DNA from: Desulfovibrio sp. Marseille-P6017
Lineage (GTDB): Bacteria > Bacillota_A > Clostridia > Peptostreptococcales > Peptostreptococcaceae
Length of the DNA: 64,000 nt
Direction of reading: 5' to 3'
Assembly: GCA_900604495.1 (NCBI GenBank)
Contig: UWOR01000006.1
Coordinates: 1-64,000 of the forward strand
In this document: piece after piece, positions 17,369 through 27,316 of the stretch
How the letters are laid out: the number at the start of each line of letters is the position of its first letter
Position numbering within the stretch: position 1 is the stretch's first letter
Notes under the pieces: generated by a model
Databases searched by the model: none
The model's input: the letters and a program-made list of their open reading frames with translations, nothing else
What the model was told of the DNA's origin: nothing
Position numbers and translations under genes: made by a program

Positions 17369-19966
17369 TTATTTAACATGTATATCTATATTTTCATCTT
17401 CTCCATCTACAACTATAGTACAACCACTATATATTGTACCTGCTATGATCATTCTCGCTATAATAGTTTCTAAAGTATTTCCTATATATCTTTTAAGTGG
17501 TCTTGCACCATATACAGGATCATAACCTTCTTTAGCCATTATATCTTTAGCAACATCAGTAACTTCTACAGATATATTTTTCTCACTTAATCTTCTTCTT
17601 AAGTCAGACATAAAGATATCGATGATTTTCTTGATTTCATTTTTATCAAGAGGTTTAAACATAATTATGTCATCTACTCTGTTTAAAAACTCTGGTTTAA
17701 ATCTACGTTTCATTTCATTCATTACCAATTCTTTTGTTTCTTCGTTTATATAACCATTTTTAGCTTCTAATAAATAGCTACTTCCTATATTTGATGTCAT
17801 TATTATAAGTGTATTCTTAAAGTCTACAGTTTTACCTTTATTATCTGTAAGTCTACCATCATCTAATATCTGTAAAAACAAATTGAATACATCTTCATGA
17901 GCCTTTTCTATTTCATCAAATAATATTACTGAATAAGGAGATCTTCTTACTGCTTCTGTTAATTGACCACCTTCTTCATATCCTACATATCCAGGAGGAG
18001 GTCCTATTAGTCTAGATACTGCATGTTTTTCCATGTATTCAGACATATCGATTCTAATAATATTTTCTTCACTATCAAATAAATTATTAGCTAAAGTTTT
18101 CGCAAGTTCTGTTTTTCCAACACCTGTAGGTCCTAAGAATATAAATGAACCTATTGGTTTATTTTCATCTTTAAGACCAGCTCTTGCTCTAATTACTGCA
18201 TTAGCAACAGCTGTTACTGCTTCATCTTGACCAATTACCCTGTTATGAAGGTCATCTTCTAATTTAAGAAGCTTTTCTCTTTCTCCTTCCATTAGCTTTG
18301 TAACTGGTATTCCTGTCCATTTAGCAACAATTTCAGAAATTTCATTTTCAGTAACTTCTTCTTTTAATAAAGCATTTTCATAACTTTTTTGCATATTTTC
18401 TTCACATGCTTTTATTTGTTCTTCTAGCTTTGGTATTACTCCATATTTAACTTCAGCTGCTTTATTAAAGTCATACTCTCTTTCATATTTTTCAACATTT
18501 CCTTTAGCTTCATCTAATTGAGTTTTTAAATTTCTTATTTCTAGTATTTGACCTTTTTCTTTTTCGTATTTTGCAGTCATTTCATCATTTTTAGATTTTA
18601 ATTCAGCTATTTCTTTAATTGTTTTTTCTAATCTCTTTTTACTTTTTTCATCATTTTCTTTTAATAAAGCTTCTCTTTCAGTTTCTAATGTAAATAACTT
18701 TCTTCTTACGATATCTAAATCAGTTGGAACTGAATCTATTTCACTACGTATCATAGCACCTGCTTCATCTATTAAATCGATTGCTTTATCTGGTAAAAAT
18801 CTATCTGATATATATCTATCTGATAATTTAGCAGCAGCTACTATTGCACTATCATGTATTCTGACACCATGATGTATCTCAAAACGTTCTTTTAAGCCTC
18901 TAAGAATAGATATTGTATCTGAAACGGTAGGTTCATCAGCTATAACTGGTTGGAAACGTCTTTCTAAAGCTTTATCTTTTTCTATATATTGTCTATACTC
19001 ATCAAACGTAGTTGCACCAATACAATTTAATTCTCCACGAGCAAGCATTGGTTTTATTAAGTTCCCTGCATCCATAGATCCTTCTGTTTTTCCAGCGCCA
19101 ACGATAGTATGAATTTCATCTATAAATAATATTATTTTACCTTCAGAACTTTGAACTTCTTTAAGTACAGCTTTAAGCCTCTCTTCAAATTCGCCTCTAT
19201 ATTTAGCACCAGCTATTAATGCACCCATATCTAGAGAAAAAATGACTTTATCTTTTAGACCTTCAGGAACATCTCCTCTTACTATTCTCTCAGCTAGACC
19301 TTCTACTATAGCAGTTTTCCCTACTCCTGGTTCACCAATTAAAACTGGATTATTTTTAGTTCTTCTTGAAAGTATTCTAATAACTCTTCTTATTTCTTCA
19401 TCTCTACCTATAACAGGGTCTAATTTATGCTTTTTAGCTAAATCAACTAAATTAGTACCATATCTAGCAAGAGCTTCATAAGTACCTTCTGGATCTTGAG
19501 TTTCAACTCTTTGATTACCTCTAACTTGAGATAATACATTTAAAAAGTCATTTTTATTTATATTATATTGTTTTAATATTTTACCAACGTTAGAATTAGA
19601 TTCCATATCTATAAGAGCAAGCATTACATGTTCTACACTTATGTATGAATCTTTAAATTCTTTAGATATGTCTTCAGCTTTTATTAAAACTTCATTTATT
19701 CTTCTAGATGCAGTTACACCTTGTGAACTTACACCCTCTCCGTATATTTGAGGAAGCCTATTTAATTCAGAGTCGATAGTTTGTTTTAAAGACTCAATAG
19801 ATATATTCATCTTTTCAAAGATATTAGGGATAAGGCCATCCTCTTGATTAACTAAAGCAGCAAATAAATGTATTGAGTCTACTTGTTGATTATGATGCTT
19901 TACAGCTTCATTATAAGCTTCATTTAAAGCTTTTTGAACTCTTACAGTCATTCTTTCTATATCCAT
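17369..19966 (-). CDS. clpB: ClpB disaggregase
   Basis: Hsp100 AAA+ chaperone that works with DnaK to extract proteins from aggregates. The 865 residues have the full ClpB order: an N-domain with two Clp repeats (1-150), NBD1 with Walker [10 protein letters not shown] near 205 and [13 protein letters not shown], the coiled-coil middle domain (about 405-525) unique to ClpB, and NBD2 with GPTGVGKTE near 605 and [10 protein letters not shown]. There is no ClpP-binding loop. GGAGGG precedes the ATG. I see no CtsR or CIRCE operator upstream, but a candidate structured RNA and terminator lie 110 bases upstream (20078-20400) and could affect its expression. Confidence 0.96.
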   Translation of the reverse strand: MDIERMTVRVQKALNEAYNEAVKHHNQQVDSIHLFAALVNQEDGLIPNIFEKMNISIESLKQTIDSELNRLPQIYGEGVSSQGVTASRRINEVLIKAEDISKEFKDSYISVEHVMLALIDMESNSNVGKILKQYNINKNDFLNVLSQVRGNQRVETQDPEGTYEALARYGTNLVDLAKKHKLDPVIGRDEEIRRVIRILSRRTKNNPVLIGEPGVGKTAIVEGLAERIVRGDVPEGLKDKVIFSLDMGALIAGAKYRGEFEERLKAVLKEVQSSEGKIILFIDEIHTIVGAGKTEGSMDAGNLIKPMLARGELNCIGATTFDEYRQYIEKDKALERRFQPVIADEPTVSDTISILRGLKERFEIHHGVRIHDSAIVAAAKLSDRYISDRFLPDKAIDLIDEAGAMIRSEIDSVPTDLDIVRRKLFTLETEREALLKENDEKSKKRLEKTIKEIAELKSKNDEMTAKYEKEKGQILEIRNLKTQLDEAKGNVEKYEREYDFNKAAEVKYGVIPKLEEQIKACEENMQKSYENALLKEEVTENEISEIVAKWTGIPVTKLMEGEREKLLKLEDDLHNRVIGQDEAVTAVANAVIRARAGLKDENKPIGSFIFLGPTGVGKTELAKTLANNLFDSEENIIRIDMSEYMEKHAVSRLIGPPPGYVGYEEGGQLTEAVRRSPYSVILFDEIEKAHEDVFNLFLQILDDGRLTDNKGKTVDFKNTLIIMTSNIGSSYLLEAKNGYINEETKELVMNEMKRRFKPEFLNRVDDIIMFKPLDKNEIKKIIDIFMSDLRRRLSEKNISVEVTDVAKDIMAKEGYDPVYGARPLKRYIGNTLETIIARMIIAGTIYSGCTIVVDGEDENIDIHVK

Positions 19967-20077
19967 TTAAATCCCTCCAATTATATCTATATAATAGATA
20001 TTTTTTATAGTATTTACAAAAACTAACTAATTAATATTAATCTACATAAATTTATTATAGTTTTATTTTAACAAAAT

Positions 20078-20120
20078 AAAAAGCATTAGATTGAATTTTC
20101 TATCAAATCTAATGCTTTTT
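20078..20120 (-). terminator. Intrinsic terminator of the candidate RNA upstream of clpB
   Basis: AAAAAGCATTAGATT pairs with AATCTAATGCTTTTT around a short loop; the T tract continues on the minus strand. No ORF ends here, so it closes a non-coding transcript. Confidence 0.8.
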
Positions 20121-20400
20121 ACAAAAGAATAACTTATAGGCTACTCTTTTTCCCCTATGCTTTATTAAATATGATTTGTGGGTTTAGTTCTTATCTTTCC
20201 TTTGGTTAAAGATACATTAACTAATCACAAGTGTTAATTTGGGTATATTAATACTTTTAACATATCTAATAGCTTATTTTTCAGGTAAGCAGTCACCTAA
20301 GCATTTATTCTAAACCTCCAAAGGATACTAGTAAACGGATAGAATACTCTAGGCTTTGTATAGTAGGCTTAGAAAGTAGATAAGTAATTATCTACTACTA
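20121..20400 (-). ncRNA. Candidate structured RNA upstream of clpB
   Basis: No ORF covers this stretch and it ends in a strong terminator. On the minus strand I can pair several helices: GTAGATAA with TTATCTAC (20392-20373); TCCTTTGG with CCAAAGGA, enclosing a multi-branch core; AGGT with ACCT near 20300; GATATGTTAA with TTAATGTATC, extended inside by AAGT with ACTT and TTAAT with ATTAA; and ATAGG with CCTAT near 20150. GGTTTAG and CTAAACC could pair across the closing helix as a pseudoknot or alternative fold. It does not match SRP, RNase P, tmRNA, T-box or the common riboswitches as I remember them. 6S RNA remains possible. The boundaries are approximate. Confidence 0.5.
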
Positions 20401-20523
20401 ATATAGTAACCATATTGTATTAAATTATTCAAAATAAAGTTTTATTTTCTTGAATATATATTTTATTAAAATATAAACCTAATTTATAGATATATAATTT
20501 TATATAATATAAAGGAGGATAAA

Positions 20524-20724
20524 ATGAAAAAAATAAAAGATATGGATACAATGACTGAAGAACTTGTATTAAATAAATATGACGATCAAAGTAAACAAAT
20601 AAAAGATGCTTTAGATATTGAAGAAAGCACTGATAGTGAAACCACAGATATAGTAGGATTTAGAGTTATAAATAGCAATAATCCATATCCTGAAGGTAAA
20701 AAAGTTGATGATATAAATGAATAA
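20524..20724 (+). CDS. Small acidic hypothetical protein
   Basis: The 66-residue product is acidic and hydrophilic (DMDTMTEELVLNKYDDQ, then IEESTDSETTDIVGFRV) and has no cysteine, membrane segment or known motif. A strong RBS (AAAGGAGG) lies 6 bases upstream and a terminator follows directly, which supports a real gene. I do not recognise the family. Confidence 0.6.
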   Translation: MKKIKDMDTMTEELVLNKYDDQSKQIKDALDIEESTDSETTDIVGFRVINSNNPYPEGKKVDDINE

Positions 20725-20773
20725 ATAAGTAAAAGGATGAGATAGCATTTACAAACTCATCCTTTTACTTATT
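20723..20773. terminator. Bidirectional terminator after the small acidic gene and the SDR gene
   Basis: AAATAAGTAAAAGGATGAG pairs exactly with CTCATCCTTTTACTTATTT across a 13-base loop. Confidence 0.9.
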
Positions 20774-21510
20774 TATATTATAAATCCACCATTAGGACTT
20801 ATTACTTGACCCGTAATAAAGTCTCCACCTTCATTTGCTAAAAATAATGCACATCTTGCGATATCTTCAGGAGTTCCAAGTCTCATAAGAGGTGTTTCTT
20901 CTTTTAGCATATCTAAAGTATCATCACTTATATTATTTAACATATCTGTTTTTATTACACCAGGTGCTATACAGTTAACTGTTATATTAGAAGGTCCAAG
21001 TTCTTTAGCTAAAGCTTTTGACATCCCGATTAATGCTGCTTTAGAAGCTGAATAATGAACTTCATATGCACCACCTGCTATCCCCCAGATAGATGATATA
21101 TTTATTATTTTACCACTCATCTCAGGTATCATATATTGTAATGCTTTTTTAGTTGTATAAAATACACTATTTAAATTTACATTCATGACTTCGTTCCATT
21201 CTTCATAAGTAATATCTGTAAATAAATTTGTTTTACTTATACCTGCATTATTGATTAAAACATCTATTTTTTCAAATTGGCCTATACAATAATTTACCAA
21301 TGAATTAACTTCAATTATATTAGAAACATCAGCTTTAAAAATTCTAACTGAATATCCTTTATCGTTAAGTTCATTATATAAATTTTTAGCTTCTTCTTCT
21401 GATTTATTATAGTTTATTATCACATTATAGTTATTTTCTGCAAAAGTTTTTGCAATAGCTCTTCCGATACCTCTTGAAGCTCCTGTAATTAATACTGTCT
21501 TTTTATTCAT
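20773..21510 (-). CDS. SDR-family reductase (FabG/YmfI-like)
   Basis: NAD(P)H-dependent short-chain reductase of 245 residues. It has the cofactor motif TGASRGIG (10-17), NNAG (about 90) and the catalytic tetrad Asn, Ser (SSIWG), Tyr-X3-Lys (YSASK). The SSIWG stretch followed by YEVHYSASK resembles YmfI, the 5-aminopentanone reductase that finishes the EF-P modification, more than fatty-acid FabG. No fab genes are adjacent. That assignment is tentative. AGGAGG fixes the ATG at 21510; an upstream ATG at 21591 is in AT-rich leader DNA. Confidence 0.8.
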   Translation of the reverse strand: MNKKTVLITGASRGIGRAIAKTFAENNYNVIINYNKSEEEAKNLYNELNDKGYSVRIFKADVSNIIEVNSLVNYCIGQFEKIDVLINNAGISKTNLFTDITYEEWNEVMNVNLNSVFYTTKKALQYMIPEMSGKIINISSIWGIAGGAYEVHYSASKAALIGMSKALAKELGPSNITVNCIAPGVIKTDMLNNISDDTLDMLKEETPLMRLGTPEDIARCALFLANEGGDFITGQVISPNGGFII

Positions 21511-21771
21511 ATATATCCTCCTATGTATTAATTTATAAGTACTTATAAAGTTTATTATATCAAAATAATATATTTTTTTATATTTAAACATTTTATTTAA
21601 AAATATTATTTTTAGAGTAACTATATGTAATTTATTTAAGTAAGATAAAGTATATAATGATTTATTTATTGCTAAATCAAGTTGACAAAGTTAACTCACA
21701 TAACTAGACTAACTATTAAAGATGTTTCCAACCGATATTAATATTATGTGAGAAAAAGGGGATGGGTTTAA

Positions 21772-22971
21772 ATGCTGTCATATAATTTTTTATTAGACTT
21801 AGCTCTAATACTGTTAAGTACAAAGGTACTTGGAATAATAACAAAAAAGTTCCAAATGCCTCAAGTGGTTGGTGCACTACTGGCAGGGTTAATACTTGGG
21901 CCAGCTATGTTTAATGTATTAAGTGAAACAGATTTTATAATACAATTATCAGAATTAGGTGTTATTGTTTTGATGTTTTGCGCAGGTCTTGAATCAGATT
22001 TACAAGAACTTAAGAGTACTGGAAAAGCTTCATTTATAATAGCTTCACTTGGTGTTGTAATTCCTCTATTAGGAGGATTTTTATTTGCTCACTTCTTTAG
22101 AATTCCAGAATTATATAACGAAACTAGCGGTAGTATTATTTTGCAAAATATATTTATAGGAATAATATTAACTGCAACTTCAGTTAGTATTACGGTAGAA
22201 ACATTGAAAGAAATGGGTAAATTAAATACACAAGCAGGTACAGCTATACTAGGAGCTGCAATTATAGACGATATATTGGGAATTATAGCTCTAACTATTG
22301 TAACTAGCTTAAAAGATACATCAATAAGTATAGGTTTAGTTCTTTTTAAAATAATTGTGTTCTTTATTTTTGTAGGGGTAGTAGGATTTATAGCTTATAA
22401 AGTATTTAAGGCTTGGTCAAGATATGAAAACAGAGATAGAAGAAGGTTTATAATAGCATCTTTTGTATTTTGTTTATTATTATCTTATATATCAGAAGAA
22501 GTATTTGGTGTTGCTGATATAACAGGAGCTTTTATTGCAGGTTTAGTTCTATCTAATATTGATAGAAAAGAGTTTATATCGAATAGATTAAATATAGTTT
22601 CATATGCTTTATTATCTCCTGTATTTTTTGCAAGTATAGGACTTAAAGTAGTATTACCTAAAATGGATTTAAATGTCATATTATTTGCAGTAATTTTAAC
22701 TATAATTGCTATTATCACTAAAATAATTGGTGCAGGTATTGGAGCTAAATTATGTAAGTTCTCTAATAAGGAATCTATTCAAATAGGTATCGGTATGGTA
22801 TCTAGAGGTGAGGTTGCACTTATAGTAGCAAGCAAAGGTGCTGCAATAGGGTTAATATCAACATCTATGTTAGGTCCCGTTATAATTGTTGTCGTAGCCA
22901 CTACAATTATTTCTCCTATATTATTAAAATTTGCTTTTTTAAACATAAAGAAAAGTCTGTTACAACAATAA
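21772..22971 (+). CDS. Cation:proton antiporter, CPA2 family
   Basis: The 399-residue integral membrane protein has about 12-13 hydrophobic segments and is a typical Na+/H+ or K+/H+ exchanger (NapA/KefB type). Family motifs include PQVVGALLAGLILGPAMFN near 25-43, AAIIDDILGIIALTIV near 163 (the DD ion-binding pair) and GMVSRGEVALIVASKGA near 346. There is no regulatory RCK or NAD-binding C-terminal domain, so it is a bare exchanger. GGGGATGG lies before the ATG. It is monocistronic with a downstream hairpin. Confidence 0.9.
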   Translation: MLSYNFLLDLALILLSTKVLGIITKKFQMPQVVGALLAGLILGPAMFNVLSETDFIIQLSELGVIVLMFCAGLESDLQELKSTGKASFIIASLGVVIPLLGGFLFAHFFRIPELYNETSGSIILQNIFIGIILTATSVSITVETLKEMGKLNTQAGTAILGAAIIDDILGIIALTIVTSLKDTSISIGLVLFKIIVFFIFVGVVGFIAYKVFKAWSRYENRDRRRFIIASFVFCLLLSYISEEVFGVADITGAFIAGLVLSNIDRKEFISNRLNIVSYALLSPVFFASIGLKVVLPKMDLNVILFAVILTIIAIITKIIGAGIGAKLCKFSNKESIQIGIGMVSRGEVALIVASKGAAIGLISTSMLGPVIIVVVATTIISPILLKFAFLNIKKSLLQQ

Positions 22972-23008
22972 GGGCTGGTAGATAATGCACTACTAGCCTT
23001 TACTTATT
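22967..23008 (+). terminator. Terminator of the antiporter gene
   Basis: AATAAGGGCTGGTAG pairs, with two mismatches, with CTACTAGCCTTTACTTATT over an 8-base loop. Confidence 0.65.
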
Positions 23009-23176
23009 ATTTTATAAAAGTTAATCATGTCTATAAAATATCTATTATCTACCTATATTCCTTAAATACTATCACATATTCTTAGTAAACAAATATTATA
23101 ATTGTATCTAGTATATATTTTATATTGAATATTAGTTTTTATTTTTAATTTATATAAAAGTGCCAATTTTAGTTAT

Positions 23177-23190
23177 GCAAACATTTGTTC
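23177..23190 (-). promoter_or_regulatory. Second LexA-like SOS box
   Basis: On the minus strand it reads GAACAAATGTTTGC, sharing the GAACAAAYGTTTG core with the box in front of lexA. It is about 100 bases upstream of the small broken ORF that starts at 23288. Apart from this site, the stretch 23009-23287 shows nothing recognisable. Confidence 0.55.
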
Positions 23191-23287
23191 TTTTTTGTTA
23201 TATATGCAATTTAATCTAAGATATAAGATTAAATTAAGTATAAATTGGAAATAATCTCTGTACATAAAGCTTTGGAGGTTATATTTT

Positions 23288-23556
23288 ATGCTTGATATAA
23301 TAAAGTCTAATATAAATTTAGGTAATTATAAGCTATTACAAACAAAGTCAAATAAAATTGTAATTTTAATATTAAATATGATTACACAAGATGTATTTAT
23401 ATAAATAAAATAAAAAATAAGATTTATATAAATGTAGATAAGGTTTTTGATAATTATATTAAATATAAAGGTATTGAAAGAATGCTTATATCGCAAAAGA
23501 TATTTAATAAAATAGAAGACAGTATAGAGTATATTCAAAATAACATAATAAATTAA
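23288..23556 (+). pseudogene. Frameshifted small ORF downstream of an SOS box
   Basis: An ATG at 23288 behind GGAGGTT opens a 38-codon frame that stops at 23404. A second frame runs from about 23356 to the stop at 23556, encoding NVDKVFDNYIKYKGIERMLI and an ISQKIFNKIEDSIEYIQNN end. Adding one A to the AAAA run at 23354-23357 would join them into a single protein of about 90 residues. The family is unknown. It may be decayed, subject to a -1 slip, or a sequencing error. Confidence 0.45.
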
Positions 23557-23599
23557 ATAGTATAAAGTATATAATACTACTTTCAAGGAGGTAGTATAA

Positions 23600-23812
23600 A
23601 TGAAAATCGGATATATAGGGTATTTTTATCTAGCTGTTATTTGTTCATTAATAAATGTTACAGGTTTTAGACCCTTGATTATTTCGTTTGGAATAGTTTT
23701 TGCTTGTAAAATACTTCAATATAATAAGGCTTGTGCAAAAATACTTATTATCGAAAATATTTTATGCTCAATAATTGGTATTTTCGTAGATCTTATATTT
23801 TTAATGTCTTAA
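23600..23812 (+). CDS. Small two-helix membrane protein
   Basis: The 70-residue product is almost entirely hydrophobic with two predicted membrane helices (about 6-34 and 45-69) and two small charged loops. AAGGAGG precedes the ATG and a terminator follows at 23821-23851. I do not recognise the family. It lies just after the frameshifted ORF, so it could be its co-transcribed partner. Confidence 0.55.
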   Translation: MKIGYIGYFYLAVICSLINVTGFRPLIISFGIVFACKILQYNKACAKILIIENILCSIIGIFVDLIFLMS

Positions 23813-23820
23813 TATATAAT

Positions 23821-23851
23821 AAAGGACTTACTATATTTAAGTAAGCCTTTT
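23821..23851. terminator. Terminator between the small membrane gene and the NRAMP-like gene
   Basis: AAAGGACTTACT pairs with AGTAAGCCTTT across a TAT-rich loop, with one mismatch, in a convergent intergenic region. Confidence 0.75.
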
Positions 23852-23863
23852 ATTATATTGTTA

Positions 23864-25132
23864 TTAAAATAATCCTTTCAATGCTGTTATAAACGATAAT
23901 AATGAACGATAGCTTATTACTAAAGTTACACCTAATATAAATATACCTAAAACATTATTCCATAATTTATTCTTATACTTTCCTAAATCTTTATGATTTA
24001 ATACTAATATTAAAAACAATGCTATTATAGGAAGTATTACAGCATTTGCAGCTTGTGCTATAAGTATTAATTCTGTAGGGCTTGATGACATTCCTAAAGC
24101 ACTTAATATTATACCCACACCAAGAACTACCATCCATATAGATTTAAACTTCATACTCTTCATGTCTTTTTTATATCCAAGAGCACCTGCTGTAGCAAAT
24201 GCAGCAGATAGTGGAGATGTTATTGTAGAAGTGAAACCAGCTGCAAATAAACCTATACCAAAGAACCATTTTGCCCAAGAACCTAATAATGGTTCTAATT
24301 GCTGCGCCATAACTGCTCCACTATCTATATCTATACCACTACCATAAAAAGAAGCTGATGCTGATATTATAACAGCCATAGATATTAATCCACCTAATCC
24401 AATAGATAAAACTGTATCTATTCTAGCATTTTTTATATCTTCTACATTTTTCCATCTTTCTGATACAGTAGAAGCATGTAAAAATAAATTATAGGGAACT
24501 ACAGTTGTACCTATAAGACCAACTATTGTTAACCAATCATTAGTACCTGCTCTAGGGATGAACAATCCTTTTATGATTGATCCTAAGTCAGGCTTTGATA
24601 CTATTGCCGTAGTAAAGAAAGTAACACTCATAACTAATACTAAGCCAATTAACATCTTTTCTATTTTTTTATAATTACCTGACCATAAAAGTACAAATGC
24701 TATTAGTCCTAAAATTGGAGCCCAAATTGTGTTTGGTATTGATGGCATTAATGTAGATAAACCTATTGAACCACCAACTAAGTTTCCAGTTTCATAGGCT
24801 ATATTACCTATGAATATTGCAACTATTACTATAAATATAGCAATTACTTTAAGAGTTTTATTTGATATTTTCTCTCTTATATTCTCACCAAGACCTTTTT
24901 GAGTTACGATTCCAAGCCGAGCAGCCATTTCTTGAAATATGATAGTAGCTATTGTAGAAAATAGCATTGCCCACAACAAAGTATACCCACTACTTGCACC
25001 GGATTTTGTAGCGGTAGTTATCGTTCCCGGTCCGATAAATCCTGCTGCTATTAAGGCTCCTGGGCCAATATTTTTTAATCTTTCTTTTAATATACTTTCT
25101 TTTTTTATATTATTTTCTTTTAGTGCTTCCAT
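23864..25132 (-). CDS. NRAMP-family transporter lacking canonical metal ligands
   Basis: The 422-residue protein has 11-12 membrane segments and clear NRAMP homology over its length. In TM1 the canonical DPGN is GPGT (residues 34-37), and in TM6 the canonical MPH is VPYN (212-215). The Asp, Asn and Met that coordinate Mn2+ or Fe2+ in MntH/NRAMP proteins are therefore replaced. It is the last gene of the pxp operon, so it more likely moves a different substrate (an organic solute such as 5-oxoproline, or another ion) than manganese. That is an inference from residues and context. It should not be annotated as mntH. Confidence 0.85.
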   Translation of the reverse strand: MEALKENNIKKESILKERLKNIGPGALIAAGFIGPGTITTATKSGASSGYTLLWAMLFSTIATIIFQEMAARLGIVTQKGLGENIREKISNKTLKVIAIFIVIVAIFIGNIAYETGNLVGGSIGLSTLMPSIPNTIWAPILGLIAFVLLWSGNYKKIEKMLIGLVLVMSVTFFTTAIVSKPDLGSIIKGLFIPRAGTNDWLTIVGLIGTTVVPYNLFLHASTVSERWKNVEDIKNARIDTVLSIGLGGLISMAVIISASASFYGSGIDIDSGAVMAQQLEPLLGSWAKWFFGIGLFAAGFTSTITSPLSAAFATAGALGYKKDMKSMKFKSIWMVVLGVGIILSALGMSSSPTELILIAQAANAVILPIIALFLILVLNHKDLGKYKNKLWNNVLGIFILGVTLVISYRSLLSFITALKGLF

Positions 25133-25153
25133 ATAAAAACTCCCTTCTTCTTT

Positions 25154-25927
25154 TTAAATTTTTACAATGTCATCTAATGGTGCTATTTTTATATTTTCAT
25201 TCTCTAATTTATTTTTTATAGTCTTAACAAACTCTAATGCCTTAATGCTATCTCCATGAACACATATTGAATCAACTTCAATATCTATGTATTTACCAGT
25301 TATAGTCTTGACTCTTTTATTCTTTATCATTTCTATAACTCTGGATACAGCTAAACTTTCATCAGCTATGAGGGCACCATCCTTACTCCTATCGACTAAG
25401 GAACCATTATCTTCATAAGCTCTATCTGCAAAAACTTCTCTAGCATACCTAATTCCTATATCATTTGCAGCTTTAATCATTTGGCTATTAGAAAGTCCTA
25501 ATAAAATAATCTCTTTATCAAATTCGTATATAGATTCACAGATACTTTTTGCAAGGTCATAGTCAACAGCTGCCATATTATAAAATGCACCATGTGGTTT
25601 AATATGAGATAACTTTATATTTTTACATTTACAAAATGAATAAAGTGCACCTAATTGATACTTTATATATGCTTTAGCTTCATCTAAAGATATATTCATA
25701 TTTCTTCTTCCGAAACCTAACAAATCAGGATAACCTGGGTGAGCTCCTATAGATACATTATTTTTTTTAGCTAAATCTACTGTTTTTTCCATAACTAATG
25801 GATCTGATGCATGAAATCCACAAGCTATATTAGCTGATGATATATACTTTATTACGTCTTCGTCTAAACCTAATTGATATTTTCCGAAGCTTTCTCCTAA
25901 GTCACAATTTAAATCAACTTTTAACAT
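25154..25927 (-). CDS. pxpA: 5-Oxoprolinase subunit A (LamB/YcsF family)
   Basis: One of three subunits of the ATP-dependent prokaryotic 5-oxoprolinase, which opens the pyroglutamate ring to glutamate. The 257-residue protein shows the YcsF pattern: [15 protein letters not shown] at the start, [30 protein letters not shown], and [10 protein letters not shown] near 125. It lies between the biotin carboxylase-like gene (31-base gap) and the NRAMP-like gene (22-base gap), all on the same strand with pxpB and pxpC upstream. Confidence 0.93.
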   Translation of the reverse strand: MLKVDLNCDLGESFGKYQLGLDEDVIKYISSANIACGFHASDPLVMEKTVDLAKKNNVSIGAHPGYPDLLGFGRRNMNISLDEAKAYIKYQLGALYSFCKCKNIKLSHIKPHGAFYNMAAVDYDLAKSICESIYEFDKEIILLGLSNSQMIKAANDIGIRYAREVFADRAYEDNGSLVDRSKDGALIADESLAVSRVIEMIKNKRVKTITGKYIDIEVDSICVHGDSIKALEFVKTIKNKLENENIKIAPLDDIVKI

Positions 25928-25958
25928 TTTTATACCTCATTATAATTAGTATTTTATA

Positions 25959-27299
25959 TTATGATAATAGATCTTCTATAAATCCAGTATTTGCTCTACC
26001 TTCTATATAAATCTTGTTATTCATAATTGAATATTGAAAATTTGCATTTGTTTCTATTCCGTTTATAACCAACTCATCCAATGAGACTTTCATTTTTTCG
26101 ATAGCTTCGTCTCTATCATTTCCTAGTACTATAATCTTTGCAATCATGGAATCATAACAGGATGGTAACTCATATCCACAATATATTGATGTATCAATTC
26201 TTACTCCATTACCGCCAGGAAGATGAAGTGTATTTATTCTTCCAGGAGAGGGAATAAAGTTTTTTGATGGATCCTCGGCATTTATTCTACATTCTATTGC
26301 ATGACCATTAATATTAATATTATCTTGAGTGTAAGATAGTTTATATCCGTAAGCAATTTTAATTTGTTCTTTGATTAAATCTATGCCTGTAACCATTTCT
26401 GTAACAGGATGTTCTACTTGAATTCTAGTATTCATTTCTATAAAATAAAAATTCAACTCATTATCTACTAAGAACTCTACAGTACCTGCATTTTCATAAT
26501 TAACAGCTTTTGCAGCTTTAACAGCATACTCTCCTAATGTTGTTCTTAAGTTTTCGTTAATAATAGGCGAAGGGGACTCTTCAATCATCTTTTGATGCAT
26601 TCTTTGTATAGAACAGTCTCTTTCTCCGAGATGAATAACATTATTATATTGATCGGCTAGTATTTGTATTTCTATATGTCTTGGATTTTTTATGTATTTT
26701 TCTATATACATTGTGTCATCATTAAATGCATTTAATGATTCTCTTTGAGCTAAGTTAAATAATTTATTAAAATCACTTTCTAACTCAACTACTCTCATCC
26801 CCTTTCCTCCTCCTCCGGAAGAAGCTTTTATAATGACTGGGTATCCTATTTTATCTGCGACTTTCTTTCCATCTTCGCTTTTATATATTGGTATTTCACT
26901 TCCAGGTATAACCGGAATCCCTGCACTAATCATTGTATTTCTAGCTTGAGATTTATTCCCCATACAGTCTATTACCTTACTATCTGGACCTATAAATTTT
27001 ATATTATTGTCTTTACATAAACTTACAAAAGAACTATTTTCAGATAAAAATCCAAATCCTGGATGTATTGCATCGCAATTCGTAACTAAAGCAGAACTTA
27101 TAATTTTGTTCATATCTAAATAACTTTCTTTAGGACTTGCTGGGCCAATACAAATCTTTTCGTCAGCTAATTCTACATGAAGAGAGTTTACATCTGCCTC
27201 AGAGTAAATAGCAACAGTTTTTATTTTTAAAGTTTTACAAGCTCTTATTATTCGAACTGCAATTTCTCCTCTATTTGCAATTAGTATTTTATTAAACAT
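25959..27299 (-). CDS. accC: Biotin carboxylase subunit (AccC-like) in the pxp operon
   Basis: ATP-grasp enzyme that carboxylates biotin using bicarbonate. The 446 residues have the full domain order: N-terminal IANRGEIAVRIIRACK, glycine-rich loop KASSGGGGKGMRVVE (about 158-172), HIEIQILAD, ERDCSIQRMHQKMIEESPSP, and EMNTRIQVEHPVTEMVTGID near 288-307. All core residues look intact. It is paired with an AccB-like gene and placed among pxpB, pxpC and pxpA, an arrangement seen in many bacteria where its role in 5-oxoproline metabolism is unclear. No accA or accD is nearby. Confidence 0.93.
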   Translation of the reverse strand: MFNKILIANRGEIAVRIIRACKTLKIKTVAIYSEADVNSLHVELADEKICIGPASPKESYLDMNKIISSALVTNCDAIHPGFGFLSENSSFVSLCKDNNIKFIGPDSKVIDCMGNKSQARNTMISAGIPVIPGSEIPIYKSEDGKKVADKIGYPVIIKASSGGGGKGMRVVELESDFNKLFNLAQRESLNAFNDDTMYIEKYIKNPRHIEIQILADQYNNVIHLGERDCSIQRMHQKMIEESPSPIINENLRTTLGEYAVKAAKAVNYENAGTVEFLVDNELNFYFIEMNTRIQVEHPVTEMVTGIDLIKEQIKIAYGYKLSYTQDNININGHAIECRINAEDPSKNFIPSPGRINTLHLPGGNGVRIDTSIYCGYELPSCYDSMIAKIIVLGNDRDEAIEKMKVSLDELVINGIETNANFQYSIMNNKIYIEGRANTGFIEDLLS

Positions 27300-27316
27300 A
27301 GTTAAATCTCCAATAT

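Noticed and set aside
19967..20077. Possible CtsR or CIRCE operator upstream of clpB
   Set aside because: No GGTCAAA-NNN-GGTCAAA repeat and no TTAGCACTC/GAGTGCTAA pair found.
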